A stretch of DNA of 64,000 nucleotides from positions 94,992,591 through 95,056,590 of the forward strand of contig NC_073303.1 in the NCBI RefSeq assembly GCF_027595985.1, in the 5' to 3' direction. The notes beneath the pieces are model-generated. The model saw only the letters and a list, made by a program, of their open reading frames with translations, searched no databases and was not told the DNA's origin. Below, piece by piece: positions 1 through 11,349 of the stretch (the stretch's first letter is position 1; each line of letters starts with the position of its first letter). Origin of the DNA: Sorex araneus (Eukaryota > Chordata > Mammalia > Eulipotyphla > Soricidae). A program made the translations under genes and the position numbers.

Positions 1-2832
1 TCCCATGCTTACTCTGCCGGAAGTATTGGCTAGGTCTCCACGTGCCCTCTCAACATAAGGGGACTGTCTATACTTCATTAAGTGCCTCTAGTCTTATTTT
101 TGTATTTATTATATTACAAATTAAAGCTAGTATATTTAATTGCTTCTAATGAAATAAAGTATCCTATGGACAGGAAGTATTGCATATGCTTTTGGCAGTT
201 TTGGCTTCCTAAAAGGCAAAGACGATCCAAGAGATTAATACCTATCAGTAAAATCAGGAAAATTCCTACCTGTTAGTGAAATTCGGTGAAAAAGTCCCAC
301 AGGTCAGAGAACAAAATGTGTACTGCACCAGGAAAATGAGGAAAAACCAAGACCTTCTTTTTGGAAAACATGACCCACTGTCAGTGATCCCAGAGATGAG
401 AACCAATAAAAAACTCTGGGATGTGGCAAGTAGAAAGGTGACAATGATCTGAGCAAGAGCTGGCTGATTAGCCAAGATAGTGACAGAAGCTTGAGGATTT
501 TCCATTGGTTAACTTCTCAGTTTTCCATTCTTCCTCTGGACTCAGACACAGAACCTAGAGTTAACTCTCTAGCATAGAGAAGGATTAAATGCAGTTGGAT
601 GACTCAAGGTGAAAGTAATTTGTCCCTCCTTCTGGATTATCTGTCTTCTTTGAATCCATCTGGATCACTTTCGGTATTAGAATGTTAGTTGTGCAATGTG
701 AGGGGGCAGGGGCCTTAGTATTTTTCTATTCCTAAATTGTAAGTTTGAAGAAAGCTACAAAAATAAAATGGACCCAACACAGTCTTGTACACATGAAATG
801 TTCGACAAGCATTTGTTCAACAAACGATGAAATAAATAGATAAGAGAATTAGGAGATCAGTGATACTCCCTTACATAGTTGGCTACTCATTTAATACATG
901 TCAGTTAGCATAAATAGGTGAATAAGAGGAAACTCAAAATAATGAATATTAAGATTGGCTCATAAAAAAGGATTTCTTAGGTGATTTGAAAAAGGAAGGT
1001 TAGAAGTGGAATTTTTCTGCCTATTATTTTTATTTATTTATTATTAACTTTTAAAAAATATTATTGATGTGTCTACTAAAATTATCTATTGATTGTCATA
1101 ATAAGGTAACATCACAGAACTCATGCTGCAAGACCAGCTAGCTAACTTCTTCACACTTAACGGCTAATTTCACAGATGAGACTAAATATTCAGGTCGTGA
1201 ACATTTGAGAATTTATAATTATTCTGAAATCTCAGCCCTAAACCTAGACTTCATATGGATTACCCATGGATATGGGATTGCACGGCACATCTAATATCCA
1301 TGACTGTTGTCTTAGTCTTCTAAGGATCTGACCAAATAGAAATAGTAATCTCTGGTCTACAAATGAAAAACTGGGTAAGAGAGAGGATTTCCTGGCTTAA
1401 GATCACATGGTCACTTACTATAAGAGTCTCACCCTAGAGACCTACTTAAATCTCATGTTCCTCACCCACTAAGATATTAAGGGTATAAAATATGAAGATA
1501 GGTTCCCCCTAGAGAAGTTGGCTCATTGCTACAAATCCAGTTAATGCCAATGTGTTCAGTCCCTATTGTGGGAATTCACTAGGGAGTGCAGAGAAACATT
1601 GTATCTCTTCTTGGGAACCTGTAAAGCCACTTAAACATGGCAGGGCAGAAGTAAAGCTACATGGACCACTAACAAAGCAGATCCATATGGAAGTGGAACA
1701 CAAAACAGGGGAGAATAATAGGGATTAACAACTAACAGGGACAGGGATCGTTTCATCCAGATGAGATGTCCATGGAAGTCCTCCCTAAAAAGGTAATACG
1801 GAAATAATGATCACAGTGAAGTAGAATCTTGAGACAGGAGCATCCCTAGAGGAGAGAGTGGTAAGTGAAAGACACTGAGACAGTTTAGGCAGAGAAAATG
1901 TCAGGAAGAAAAGAATTAAGGAAATCAAAATGTCTCTTAGGAATGACAAATGTATCAAGGATTCAACATCAGAGTCAAATTTGGATAGCTCTCTAGCTTT
2001 TCTAGGATTAAACCTTTACTGTTCGTTATTCAATCAAAATAGTTGTATGCTCAATCATGTAGCTATATGTACACGTACTTCCAACCGTGTGTACACATAC
2101 ATATTTACTATCCCAACAATCTCGTTATTCATTTATTCTAGGTCATACCCTCAAGGTGCTCAGTAACTTTCTCTGGGCTGATGGATCATTTCTGAATGAA
2201 CTTGAAGTGATATCATGGATCAAAATGGGTTTGGATGGATGCAAGGTAAGTGTACTATATTTCTGGTCCTCACAATCACTTTTTTAAATCCAAAGTCTGG
2301 GATCTAGAGAATCATATAATCTACCCAATGTTATAGGACTACTCCTGGCTCAGCTAGGATATGAATAATATAATCCAGTTCATAACCTCTAAAGAGGTTT
2401 CATAATCTGAAGATTATGCCCCATGCTACAGAATGTTATGCTTTGTTTGTGTTAATTTTGGAAATACATACAATTTAAATAAAAGAAAATATAAACTATA
2501 ACTACACAAGTTTATACAAATATAAACTATAACTAAACAAAAGAACTTGAGACACTGAACTACTAGGCATAGGAACAGAGCAGGTAATTCAATGTGACTG
2601 GAGCCAATGAGCCTGGGGAGTAAGAAGTGGGATCTTGAAGAAAGGGGCCTTGGGGGAGAGGTTATGTAGAGCCAAGGATCATCACAAGTATCATACAGCT
2701 TCTATCCCGAGTAAGATAAGAGGTCCATAGAAGCTGAGGAGAAGAGAAACAACATGATCTGACTAGTCTAGCCTTGAGAGGATCCAGGAAATGAGGTTAC
2801 ACTGACAATAATAAGAGTTTAAAAAGAGATGG
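1..2832. other. Intergenic sequence without recognised gene or young repeat
   Basis: About 2.8 kb of AT-rich sequence. I see no exon-like reading frame, no A-tailed SINE and no young L1. Around 745-850 the 'agcatttgttcaacaaacgatgaaataaa' pattern resembles the 3' end of an old MIR or L2 copy, but it is too weak to call. Small ATG frames here look like chance. Confidence 0.6.
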
Positions 2833-3362
2833 ATCACGATCACGATCATGAAATCCCCATTAATCGTCGATTTCTCGAGCGGGCTCAGTAACCTCTCCAT
2901 TCGTCCTTTTCCTGAGATCTTAGAAGTCTCTCTCCACTAGGCCTTCTCAATGATGTCACACTGGAGGCTCTTTCAGGGTCAGGGGAATGAGATCCAGCTT
3001 GTTACTGGATTTAGCATATGAATACACCATGGGAAGCTTGCAAGGCTGTCCCATGTGGGCAGGAAACTCTCAGAAGCTTGCCAGTTTCTCCCAGAGGGAG
3101 AAGTAAGCTACAAGAAATTGCTTCTGGGAGCTTGCTTTTAAGTCTCTGGGTGCTGACCATTGATGGAATCACACACACCTGCGTTCCTCTGCCGGTACCT
3201 TCATGTGTGAGGCCTGTCTGAACGTGTGGAGAGGGGCCTCCAGCATGGCTGAAGCTAGGTTCCCGTGGTCTTCGGCCGGGAGCTCTGCTTGGGGTGGGTA
3301 GGGAAGCTGGATCTCATCCCCTTTGAGGGGCCTCGGGGAAGATAGCCAGGCGTGCGGGCAAG
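2833..3362 (-). repeat. Modular RTE-tailed SINE-like element, long form, minus strand
   Basis: Read on the minus strand this element has three parts. First is a 5' module containing 'ccccaagcagagc' and 'agccatgct'. Next is a middle with 'gccaagct'-type blocks and a 'cctgaaagagcctcc' segment. Last is the tail block 'cccgctcgagaaatcgac', which ends in a short (gatcgt)n microsatellite. The same order of modules occurs at 54085-54602 (+), and the middle plus tail occur at 36556-36836. The tail block is the one shared by all RTE-type SINEs in this window. The copy is diverged and I could not define a target-site duplication. Confidence 0.7.
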
Positions 3363-3408
3363 AGACTCTCTGAAAACAGATGGATATGGGATAAAAAGAG
3401 TTCTAAAA

Positions 3409-3584
3409 AGGTTGGAGTCACAGTACAGTGTGTAGGGCATTTGCCTTGCATGCATCTGATCTGGGTTTAATCCCCAGCATCCCATATGGTACCCAAGCAC
3501 CACCAGAGTGGTTCCTGAGCATAAAGCCAGAAGTAACACCTGAGCATCAATGGATGTGCCCCCACCTCCACCAAAAAAAAAAAA
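3409..3584 (+). repeat. A-tailed tRNA-derived SINE
   Basis: Head 'gttggagtcacagtacagtg', then 'catgcatctgatctgggttt', 'cccatatggtaccc', and an A-run at 3573-3584. It is flanked by an imperfect duplication: 'aaaagagttctaaa' at about 3394-3407 and 'aaaaagttctaaa' after the tail. It inserted beside the modular element at 2833-3362. Confidence 0.85.
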
Positions 3585-3681
3585 GTTCTAAAGCAATATA
3601 AGATCTTGGTCCACTTCCAGAAAAAAATGTCCAGTACTTTATACATCTACTCATACCTCCAAAGTTCAATAATTCATTTAA

Positions 3682-3775
3682 CGTATATTGGGCCCCATTC
3701 CACCATATAGTCTGAGATACAATATATAGTGGGTCAGTCACTATATATTGGGTCCCATCCTAGACTATATACTCT
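3682..3775. repeat. Small palindrome within an imperfect tandem duplication
   Basis: Arms 3720-3731 (caatatatagtg) and 3739-3750 (cactatatattg) are perfect reverse complements around a 7-nt loop. 'tatattgggcccca' near 3684 and 'tatattgggtccca' near 3744 mark a roughly 60-bp imperfect tandem duplication that contains the palindrome. No function is assigned. Confidence 0.6.
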
Positions 3776-4329
3776 TAGAAACAAAGGTAAGCTGACCTGG
3801 AGTCCCCATATATAGGACACATCTATATAAGTTGTGGTTGCTGAAAATGGATCAGTTGATGAAAATCAAAAGAAATGCAAATTAATATCGTATGACATGC
3901 ATATAGTATAGAAATAAAAACAACCATGTTTTTTATAAGAGAATTTAGCATGGTCAGAAACCTGATAGAAGAATGTACACTCTAAAGAGGGTGGTGAGGT
4001 ACTACCAGCATAATGTTATCATCTCTCGGAAAGAGATTGGGAAGAAGTGGGGTTGCAGAAACTGGCCTGGTGTCACATGGAGAAATCAGAAATTTCAATA
4101 GCCCTCTTTCTTCCCATCACTCTTAATCTCCCAACTCTGCCTGCCATTGGTTGAACCCAGCTGTATTCCACTAAACATAGGATTCTACAGAAGTCAACCC
4201 TCCTGTCATCTAAAAGGGAAAGAATATGAGTAGATATGAGAGGTAAGAGAACAGGTAAGAGATTTTCAAGGGACATTGAAAATCAGTCTAGAAGTTTCTA
4301 CAAAAGCTAAACATGGAGTTTAACAAACC

Positions 4330-4885
4330 AAATATTGCATACTTAAGCCTATATTCAAGAAAATTGAAAACACATATCTGAACCAAAACTCACAGATAAA
4401 TGACAAAACTGCATTATTCATAAGAGCTCCCAAACTAAGAGCAAAAAAAAAAGTCCAACTAACTGGTGAATATATGGAAAAAATGTAGCATATTCATAAA
4501 ATGCAACATTAGTTGGTAATAAAATGAAATGAAATTGTGTTGTAGGCTGGAGCATGGATGAACTTTGAAATTTGTTGCAGCAAGTAAAGTAAGCTTGTCA
4601 CCAATGACCACAGATTGTATGACTGCACTTATGTGAGATATCTAGCATAGTTATTTATATCTATAAAGATAGAAAACTTGTCAGTAATTTTCTGGGATTG
4701 CTGGTAGAAAGGAGAGTGGCTGCTAATGAGTATAAGGGTTTGTTTTGTGGGAAGATGTAATAAAAACCCATTGGAGAACGATTGTGGTGAAGACTACACG
4801 GATAATTGAACATTCTACAAACTATTAAATTATATACTTAAAATAGGTGAATTACACGGTATTTCAATTAAAGCTGTTACTTAAA
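4330..4885 (+). mobile_element. Old L1 (L1M-type) 3' end
   Basis: The text follows old mammalian L1 3' ends. It has 'attattcataagagctcccaaact', then 'gctggagcatggatgaactttgaaa', 'gtatgactgcacttatgtgagatatctag', a G-rich 'gtggctgctaatg', and 'ggtgaattacacggtatttcaattaaagctgtta'. It is strongly diverged and has no intact frame. It pre-dates the shrew-specific L1 copies elsewhere in the window. Confidence 0.7.
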
Positions 4886-5303
4886 ATAGGAAGGGGATAT
4901 TAAGATCTGCAAGGATGCTATGAAAGTAGGGGGCTCTTGGAGGTTCAGTGGGAATACAAATGAAATTTCTAAAGCCCATATCTGTAACCACGAAGCTATA
5001 TGGTGTCACAGGAGCTGTGAGGTTGGCCCGGCAGGAATAACCAACTTAGTGAAGGCCATGAGAAGCATGTCTGCGCAGAGGATAAGTTTAGGTGAAGGCT
5101 TAGCACTGAGTCCTGGGAAATGGCTGATGTTCAGATTCTTGGAGCAGAGAGTTGATGATGAAAGTGTGAGCAGGCCTTGAGACCGTGGGAAAACTTAGAC
5201 CTGTGTGAGCCATAGTAAGGAGTTAGATTTTAAGAGAAGTATTCTCAATATTTCATAAAAGATCAAGTTTCAAGGAGGGCAGGAAAGAGAACCTTTACAT
5301 AAT
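4886..5303. other. Unrecognised intergenic stretch
   Basis: Non-repetitive sequence with a chance 86-codon frame. I see no splice sites or homology I recognise. Confidence 0.5.
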
Positions 5304-5411
5304 TTATTTTTTTTCTCTCTTATATTTTGGAGATACTGGGGATCAAACCCAGAGCCTCACACATGCAAGGTAAGTGGCAAGTGTTCTACCATTAGAGTCA
5401 TTTCCCCAGTC
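5304..5411 (-). repeat. tRNA-type SINE fragment, minus strand
   Basis: On the minus strand it reads 'ggactggggaaatgactcta', 'agaacacttgcc', 'cttgcatgtgtgaggctctg', 'ggtttgatccccagtatctc'. This is a tRNA-derived promoter head with A and B boxes but without the 'cccatatggtcccc' body of the commoner SINE. Its 5' head abuts the SINE at 5422-5601. Confidence 0.65.
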
Positions 5412-5421
5412 CTATTTATTT

Positions 5422-5601
5422 ATTTTTACTATTTTTTCAGTTTGGGAGCTTCACCCAAAAGTGTTCAGAGATTACTCCTGGCTCTGCACTCTGGAATCAT
5501 TCCTGGTGGGTTTGGGGAACCATAAGGAATTGAATCTGGGTAGACCACATGCAAGGGCAAGGCAAATGTCTTACCTTCTATACTTTCTCTCTAGCCCCAT
5601 G
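5422..5601 (-). repeat. A-tailed tRNA-derived SINE, minus strand, with TSD
   Basis: T-rich tail on the left, then 'ttcagagattactcctggct', 'gaatctgggtagaccacatg' and 'tctctctagcccc'. It is flanked by a 16-bp duplication with one mismatch: 'ccagtcctatttattt' at 5406-5421 and 'ccagtcttatttattt' at 5602-5617. The left copy includes the first bases of the older SINE at 5304-5411. Confidence 0.85.
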
Positions 5602-5712
5602 CCAGTCTTATTTATTTGTTTTTATTATTTATTACTTTATTTCATGTCTTTTTTCTCTCATATAAATCCTCCTTTTTTTTCTTTAAATATTCTATTTTTT
5701 GAATCACACCTG

Positions 5713-6131
5713 GATTTTTTTTTTAATTTTACCGAATCACTGTGAGATAATTACAAGCTTGTTTGGGTTACAATCTCACAATGATCAAACACCCATCCCT
5801 CCACCAGTGCACATTCCCCACCACCAATATCCCGGGTATATCCCCCCTTTTCCACCCTCCCCCTGCCTCCATGGAAGACAATATTCCCCATAATCTCTCT
5901 CTACCTTTGGGCATTATGGCTTGCAACACAAACACTGAGAGGTCATCATGTTTGGTCCATTATCTACTTTCGGCATGCATCTCCCATCCCAACTGGTCCC
6001 TCTAGCCATCATTTTCTAGTGATCCCTTCTCTATTCCATCTGCCTTCTCCCCTCTGCTCATGAAGCAGTCTTCCAGCTATAGGGCAATCCCCCTGGCCCT
6101 TGTATCTACTGTCCTTGGGTATCAGCCTCAG
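5713..6131 (-). mobile_element. 5'-truncated L1 3' end, minus strand
   Basis: It starts at a T-run (the L1 A-tail) and runs through 'gaatcactgtgagataatta', 'tgatcaaacacccatccctc' and 'ctactttcggcatgcatctccc' to 'tgtccttgggtatcagcctc'. It belongs to the L1 3'UTR lineage shared with 10979, 11350, 17440, 25160 and 29463. No protein is encoded. It ends against another SINE, so any duplication is obscured. Confidence 0.85.
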
Positions 6132-6293
6132 AGTCATACCTGGCTTAATCTGGACTCTAAGCTCAGGGATCACGCCTGGTAGGATTTGGGAGACTTATCT
6201 GATGCCAGGTAAGTTTTTCAGGAGATCAAAACTAAGGGATCAAAACTAAGTCGGCTGCATATAATACAAGTATCTTACCTGTTGTACCCTCAT
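6131..6293 (-). repeat. A-tailed tRNA-derived SINE, minus strand, diverged
   Basis: 'gagtcatacctggcttaatc', 'agggatcacgcctggtagg', 'agtcggctgcatataatac' and 'tatcttacctgttgta' follow the SINE body in reverse. There is an internal 14-bp direct repeat, 'gatcaaaactaagg' followed by 'gatcaaaactaagt'. Confidence 0.7.
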
Positions 6294-6300
6294 ATCAGTT

Positions 6301-6487
6301 ATTTTTAGGGGGGCTTGAGTTTTTTGGTTTGGGTCACACCTGGCAGTACTCATGACTTACTCTTGACTCTGTGCTCAGGGATAACTCCTGATCCTGCTCA
6401 GAGTACCATACACAGTATAAGGAATCAAACCAGGTCAGCCTTATGCAAGGCAAGCACTTTATACCCTGTACTATCTCTCCAGCTCCT
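6301..6487 (-). repeat. A-tailed tRNA-derived SINE, minus strand
   Basis: 'tttggtttgggtcacacctg', 'ctcagggataactcctgatc', 'aatcaaaccaggtcagcc' and 'ctatctctccagctcc' give a complete SINE in reverse. It is the fifth repeat in a 1.2-kb pile-up. Confidence 0.8.
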
Positions 6488-7008
6488 CATGTATGTAAGT
6501 TCTTAGTTGGATGATTGTGTCAAAGTCAGTTTGCTGGGAATAAGTCTGTGTTCTATGTAAGTATACTCTATATCTGTGTCTGAGACTGAATTCTCTCCTC
6601 TCATTCTTAAAATGAATCTCCTACCCACTTAATCACCCATGGCTCCTTCTCACCATAAACTATTTGGACATTTCCCAAGCACTCAGTTTTAATAGATACA
6701 TTTTGCAAACTATATGACATATCAAGCCTTAGCTGTGTTTTCACAAGTAAAAACACTAATATTATTATTAGAAACAATCCTTTCTAATTTGCCATATGGC
6801 TTGAAATGAGTGTGACTGTGGGATTTTCCCTTTCTCTAGATGTAAATGTCTTGGGAAGAATAAACATCATACACAACTGAATAGAAGCTTGGACACCACT
6901 GTTAAGTATGAGGAGGCAAATACCTAGACCCATCATTTCCAGGTAGTGAAAAAATGCCATGCAGGTGTCTGGAAATCCAGGAATAAAAGAATAGTCCCTG
7001 CCCTGGTC

Positions 7009-7009
<1 letters not shown>
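6488..7009. other. Unrecognised intergenic stretch
   Basis: Sequence without a recognised repeat or exon, immediately left of a compound microsatellite. Confidence 0.5.
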
Positions 7010-7094
<85 letters not shown>

Positions 7095-7103
7095 ACGCAC
7101 ATG
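7010..7103. repeat. Compound (TC)n(AC)n microsatellite
   Basis: About 20 TC units (to 7050) are followed by about 20 AC units (7051-7089), then an imperfect 'atacacacgcac' end. This tract creates the long artificial frames on both strands here. Confidence 0.95.
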
Positions 7104-9108
7104 CAACAACACTGAGGAATGTTGTTAGTCCAGTCTGAGCACATGTGGGAAGCTCCACCACCCCCCGCCCCGATCCTCTCTTTTGCAGGGTTTTAGGCAT
7201 GAGTCTGTCCCACTCTACTCCACAGGGATTTTTGTCTCCTGAATTTTTGTCTCCTGGATTACTGTCTTCTCAAAGGGCTGCTGTGCTCATTTTTCCATCC
7301 TCTCTGGGACCTACGCTCACACCGCTCAAGTCCTACCCCACTTAGATAGATACACACTCCTGATGCATGAAAAAGGACAGAAGTTTTGTTGCAGTATTTT
7401 GGTGAATGATAGAGGTCCCTGATCCCCAGTCTTTCTCTGCTTGCAATTTTATTGTCCAAAGTATCCTTCTTTGAGACATACCTTGCACATCTTTGCACAT
7501 CCTACAATAGAATTATGGGACTGTGAGATACAAACAAGTCTAGTTGCCCGATACACACCTCAAGTTCTTCTTGTAATGGTGCAATACAGTACTTTTCTTA
7601 TGGACTTTGCAATAAGATGTCAGACAAAGCTCTTGGGAAAGAGCTGAGTTCTCATCTGTCAGTTTGTGGTTGAGCTGTGCGGGTAACTTTGGGCATCAAT
7701 AACCTCAATCATTTAGACACACAGATTTAGGGTGTGGGGTTAAAACATGTCTCTGATGCCAGGGCTCTGACCCAGTCCCTAAACACCCAGAGAGACACAG
7801 GGGGAATAAGTTAGACTTTTTGTGCCTCCGGATTTCTTTTTCAACTTGTCACCAAAGTATCTCACATTGAACTCCCCTCCAGAGGCAATGATAGAGCCAC
7901 CTCCATAGGTAGCTACTGGAAGGATTTCATATAAATTATAGGATTGTGTCTGACAAAAAAGGAATACTTCTAAATGTCAGTTTGGCTTGACATCTTTGGA
8001 TTATATCCACTTGACTGACATGGAGAATGAGGCTAAGAAGATCAGCTTGTTCGGGGTCACAGAATTAGCAGAAGGTTTGAACTAGTTAGAAGATGTTTTG
8101 TCAGTGCCCAGCACCTAGTGTGAGGAAAGGGAATTAGTGCCGAGTCCCTAAAACCTCTGCTTCCTCTCCATTATAAAATTTCTCCTGCCTGTCTACCCAC
8201 TCTTCTTCCATTCCCCAAGTGACAACGTCTGATCATAAATATATATGGATGTTCATCACCTTGGTTGAAGAATTCTGCTCCCCCATGCTCCTTCCTCTCT
8301 CTCTCTTTTCTGTCTTCAAACTGAATTTATTTCAAAATGCAGATTTTCATGTGTGTTTCTAGAAAATCGAGCCTTCAGCATACCACTTCAGTAAAAAGTG
8401 CCATTTCCCTATCATGAGGAAGCCAGGAAAAACTCCTGAGTCTCTATCACAGAGCCCACATGGGGCTTATGTGTCTACATGGAAATGTTACAAACAGCTG
8501 AATCCCAGAGCTGATGCATTGGTTAGAGGATGCTGGAAAGGGAGAGAGTCCAAACATTACCTAGAGAGATGGGCAGGCTTGAATCAGAAAGAGCAGCAAA
8601 AACCTGGGCACTGCTGTGTCTATCTGGTACATAGCCCTGGAAGGGGTGCAAGTCTGGTAGAGGAGAAAGATCACTGAAGGGTGTGTGTATATACCCACTA
8701 GGCCTGGATTTCACTCCACTGAGAAAAGCAACATACTTTTTCACAAATTACCTAACTTTGTTGTGTCTGCAAATACAATGAACATGAAAGACAAAATAGC
8801 GTTTACTTCCTGGGGTCCTTCTTAGTCAATCACTGATGAAGGTGATGAAAGCTGAATTCCGTCACTTGCTCTGGTGTATTCCTTGTACTCCAGAATTTCC
8901 TGCAAGAGTATATCGAAGACTTGGCCTGAAACTGCACTTCAATTTTGCATTTTTCTCTCATATTTTACTTCTGGGAGCAGGTTCTGAAAAAAATGACTTG
9001 CATGCGAATCTTTGAGTCATTAAGGGCTCTGGGAAGACCAATCAAAGTTGATTTGTGAAGCTGGAAATGCATTTTCCAAATAGAGGACTGAGTATGAAAT
9101 ACCTTTTC
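7104..9108. other. Unrecognised intergenic stretch
   Basis: Two kilobases without a young SINE or L1. I see no exon-like frame with splice sites. Confidence 0.5.
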
Positions 9109-9480
9109 CTGAGACCAGAGAGTTAGCACATTAAGCAGAGTGCATGTTTTGCATGCAGGAGGCCCAGCTTAATCCCCAGTATGGTATGGCTCCCCGAATT
9201 CCATGCTGGAAGTAGCCCCTGAATAGTGCTGGGCATGGCCAGAAACAAAGAAAAAAGAAAAGGAAAAAAGAGACAGAGACAGAGATAGAGAGAGAAAAAA
9301 AAGGAAGGAAGGAAGGAAGGAAGGAAGGAAGGAAGGAAGGAAGGAAGGAAGGAAGGAAGGAAGGAAGGAAGGAAGGAAGGAAGGAAGGAAGGAAGGAAGG
9401 AAGGAAGGAAGGACAGAGAAAGAAAGAAGGAAAGAGAGATAAAGAAAGAAAGGAAGGAAGAGAGAAAGAAAAGAGAAAAG
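9109..9480 (+). repeat. SINE whose A-rich tail has expanded into a (GGAA)n array
   Basis: The SINE body is 9109-9245 ('gaccagagagttagcaca', 'gcatgcaggaggcccagctt', 'atgctggaagtagcccctga', 'gctgggcatggcc'). Its A-rich tail passes through 'aaagaaaaaagaaaaggaaaa' into a nearly pure (GGAA) array of about 27 units at 9300-9412, then mixed GAAA/GGAA to 9480. Confidence 0.85.
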
Positions 9481-9587
9481 CAGAAGAAATAATTTCTCCC
9501 AGGATATAAGGAAGGTGCAGGAAACTATGTGGTTTGTAGAACTAGGTCTAGGTGATAGGAAATGTGCACAGAACAAGAATGTGCCTT

Positions 9588-9720
9588 AGGACAGAAAAAT
9601 AGCTCTGTGGACAGGGTGAATATTTTGTATGCAGGAAATTTGCACCAGTAATGAATGCATTGCCTGGAGTGATCGCCTGAGCACAGAGTAGGGTATAGCA
9701 CACAAACAAACAAACCAAAT
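9588..9720 (+). repeat. tRNA-derived SINE, diverged
   Basis: 'ggacagaaaaatagctctgt', 'atgcaggaaatttgcaccag', 'gcctggagtgatcgcctgag', ending in 'acacaaacaaacaaacc'. The middle is shortened compared with neighbouring copies. Confidence 0.6.
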
Positions 9721-9835
9721 ACACATGTACGCAAGTATTGCCCCATCATCCAGAATCACTGGCCAAGTTCTAACCAAGACACAACCATTGTGTCTATTTT
9801 CAACAGTGAAAATGTAGATTAAAAAGGAAATGCTT

Positions 9836-10005
9836 GGGCTGGAGCAATAGTACAGTGGGTAGGGTGTTTACCTTGCACGCAGCCAAACCGGATTTGATTC
9901 CCAGCATCCTATATGGTCCTCTGAGCACTGCCAGGGGTGATTCCTGAGTGCAGAGTCAGGAGTAACCCCTGTGCATTGCCAGGTGTGACCCAAAAAGCCA
10001 AAAAA
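9836..10005 (+). repeat. A-tailed tRNA-derived SINE with perfect TSD
   Basis: A full SINE from 'gggctggagcaatagtac' to 'gtgtgacccaaaaagcc' and the A-tail. The 15-bp duplication 'aaaaaggaaatgctt' occupies 9821-9835 and 10006-10020. The insertion lies directly against the head of an older SINE (10020-10135). Confidence 0.93.
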
Positions 10006-10019
10006 AAAAAGGAAATGCT

Positions 10020-10135
10020 TGGGGTCAGAGAGACAATAGGTTAAGGCACTGACCGGCCTTGTATGCAGCTGACGCCAGTTGATTCTCTATACCACAAAAG
10101 GCCGCCCAAACAATGACAGGAGTTATTCCTTGCCT
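10020..10135 (+). repeat. tRNA-derived SINE, diverged
   Basis: 'tggggtcagagagacaatag', 'gtatgcagctgacgccagtt' and 'atgacaggagttattcct' are recognisable SINE blocks. The copy is older than the SINE inserted at its 5' edge. Confidence 0.65.
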
Positions 10136-10964
10136 CCACCAAGTATGCCCTACTCTCAAATCAAAGGAAGTTTGCTCTTCATTTAACAATGGTTTTTTTG
10201 AAGTTTCATATCGCTAAGGTCTCTTCAATTTGCGGGATATTGTTACTGAGAGAGTGAGGAGAAGGGATGGACTTAGAAAGGAACTTACTATATAATCCAT
10301 AAAATTGGGTGTCAAAGTGTGGAGGCAGTCGGCGAGCTAGAGTTCAGTGACAGCTCCACATTCATGGTTTGTGAGGTTGGGTGGAGGCACTGCTTCGGTA
10401 GTGAGGTGGAAGGATGGGCTTGGGAGTGGATTTGGATGCGAGCCTGTTCTGCTTGTGGAGCATCCAGGTAGAAATCCTTGCCACAGTAACACAGAGAGAA
10501 TGCTTCAGGCACAGAGGGTGTTAAGTATATGTATTTGGGCTACAAAACTGTTAAAGCAGCAAATAGAAAAACAAAACCTGGGGAAAGGAAACACACAGGA
10601 ATAGCAACACAGAAAAACAAAACAGGCACAAAACCCACAAGACTCTGGATCCACACACTAAAAAGTCTTCCCCAGGAATTTCTGATTCCATCTGCTCTAC
10701 CATTCATCCAAACTATCTTTCCCCTAGTTGAACTGATCCTCACATTAACTGTATTTTCATTTGTAACTAGCCAGCTCTTTACTTCTTGCCCCTTTACATC
10801 TGCACGTCTTATTTTTCAAACCTCTGGAATGATTGTCCACCTGATGGGGTCACTCTAAGGTTTTGTCTGGGTTCTGAATTGAGTGATTGAGACACAATAG
10901 GTGTCCAGCAAACATTACTGCCTCATCCAGCTGCCCACTACAGATCCTCCTATCATGCTCTAAC
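10136..10964. other. Unrecognised intergenic stretch
   Basis: No young repeat or exon recognised. Frames of 85-109 codons here have no recognisable homology. Confidence 0.5.
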
Positions 10965-10978
10965 GGTACAATACTTTT

Positions 10979-11179
10979 TAAAAAAAATTTATTGAATCAC
11001 CATGAGCTGTCGTGTTTGGGATACAATCACTTAATAATCAAACACCCATCCCTCCACCAGTGCACATTCTCTACCACGGTATTTCTGGTATATCCCCCCC
11101 TTTCCCACCTTCCCCCTGCCTCCAAGGCAGACAATTTTCCCCATATTCTCTCTCTATTTTGCAAATCATAATGCCCAAA
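10979..11179 (-). mobile_element. Short L1 3' end with 5' inversion (twin-priming type) and TSD
   Basis: On the + strand the A-tail (as T/A-rich sequence) is followed by the usual reversed L1 3'UTR through 'attctctctctatttt' at about 11160. The next segment, 'gcaaatcataatgcccaaa', is the reverse complement of the sequence that should follow, seen elsewhere as 'tgggcattatggcttgca'. The flanks carry a 14-bp duplication with two mismatches: 'ggtacaatactttt' at 10965-10978 and 'ggtacagtattctc' at 11180-11193. This is the structure expected of twin priming. Confidence 0.85.
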
Positions 11180-11349
11180 GGTACAGTATTCTCAAGAGGA
11201 CTGGTGTTGTTCCTTCAGCAATATGCATGTGTACACACACATTGTGAACACCACGACCACCTAAATCTAGAGCAGAGCCTTAAAGATTGCAGAACATTTA
11301 CCAGTATACACTCAGCCAATTTCAATGGAATCCCTTCCCATTGCTGTAT

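Noticed and set aside
1..2800. Exons of LRRC6/DNAAF11, the expected upstream neighbour of KCNQ3
   Set aside because: No leucine-rich-repeat or other DNAAF11 peptide is recognisable in any frame; the gene probably lies outside the window.
6784..7200. 138-codon minus-strand frame and a plus-strand partner with Ser-Leu/Thr-His runs
   Set aside because: Both are produced by the (TC)n(AC)n microsatellite; no homology outside the repeat.
9169..9576. 135-codon minus-strand frame with a long Phe/Leu/Pro/Ser repeat
   Set aside because: Direct translation of the (GGAA)n array in a SINE tail.
9836..9920. tRNA gene calls on SINE heads
   Set aside because: A- and B-box-like sequence is present, but there is no complete cloverleaf and a SINE body follows; these are tRNA-derived repeats.
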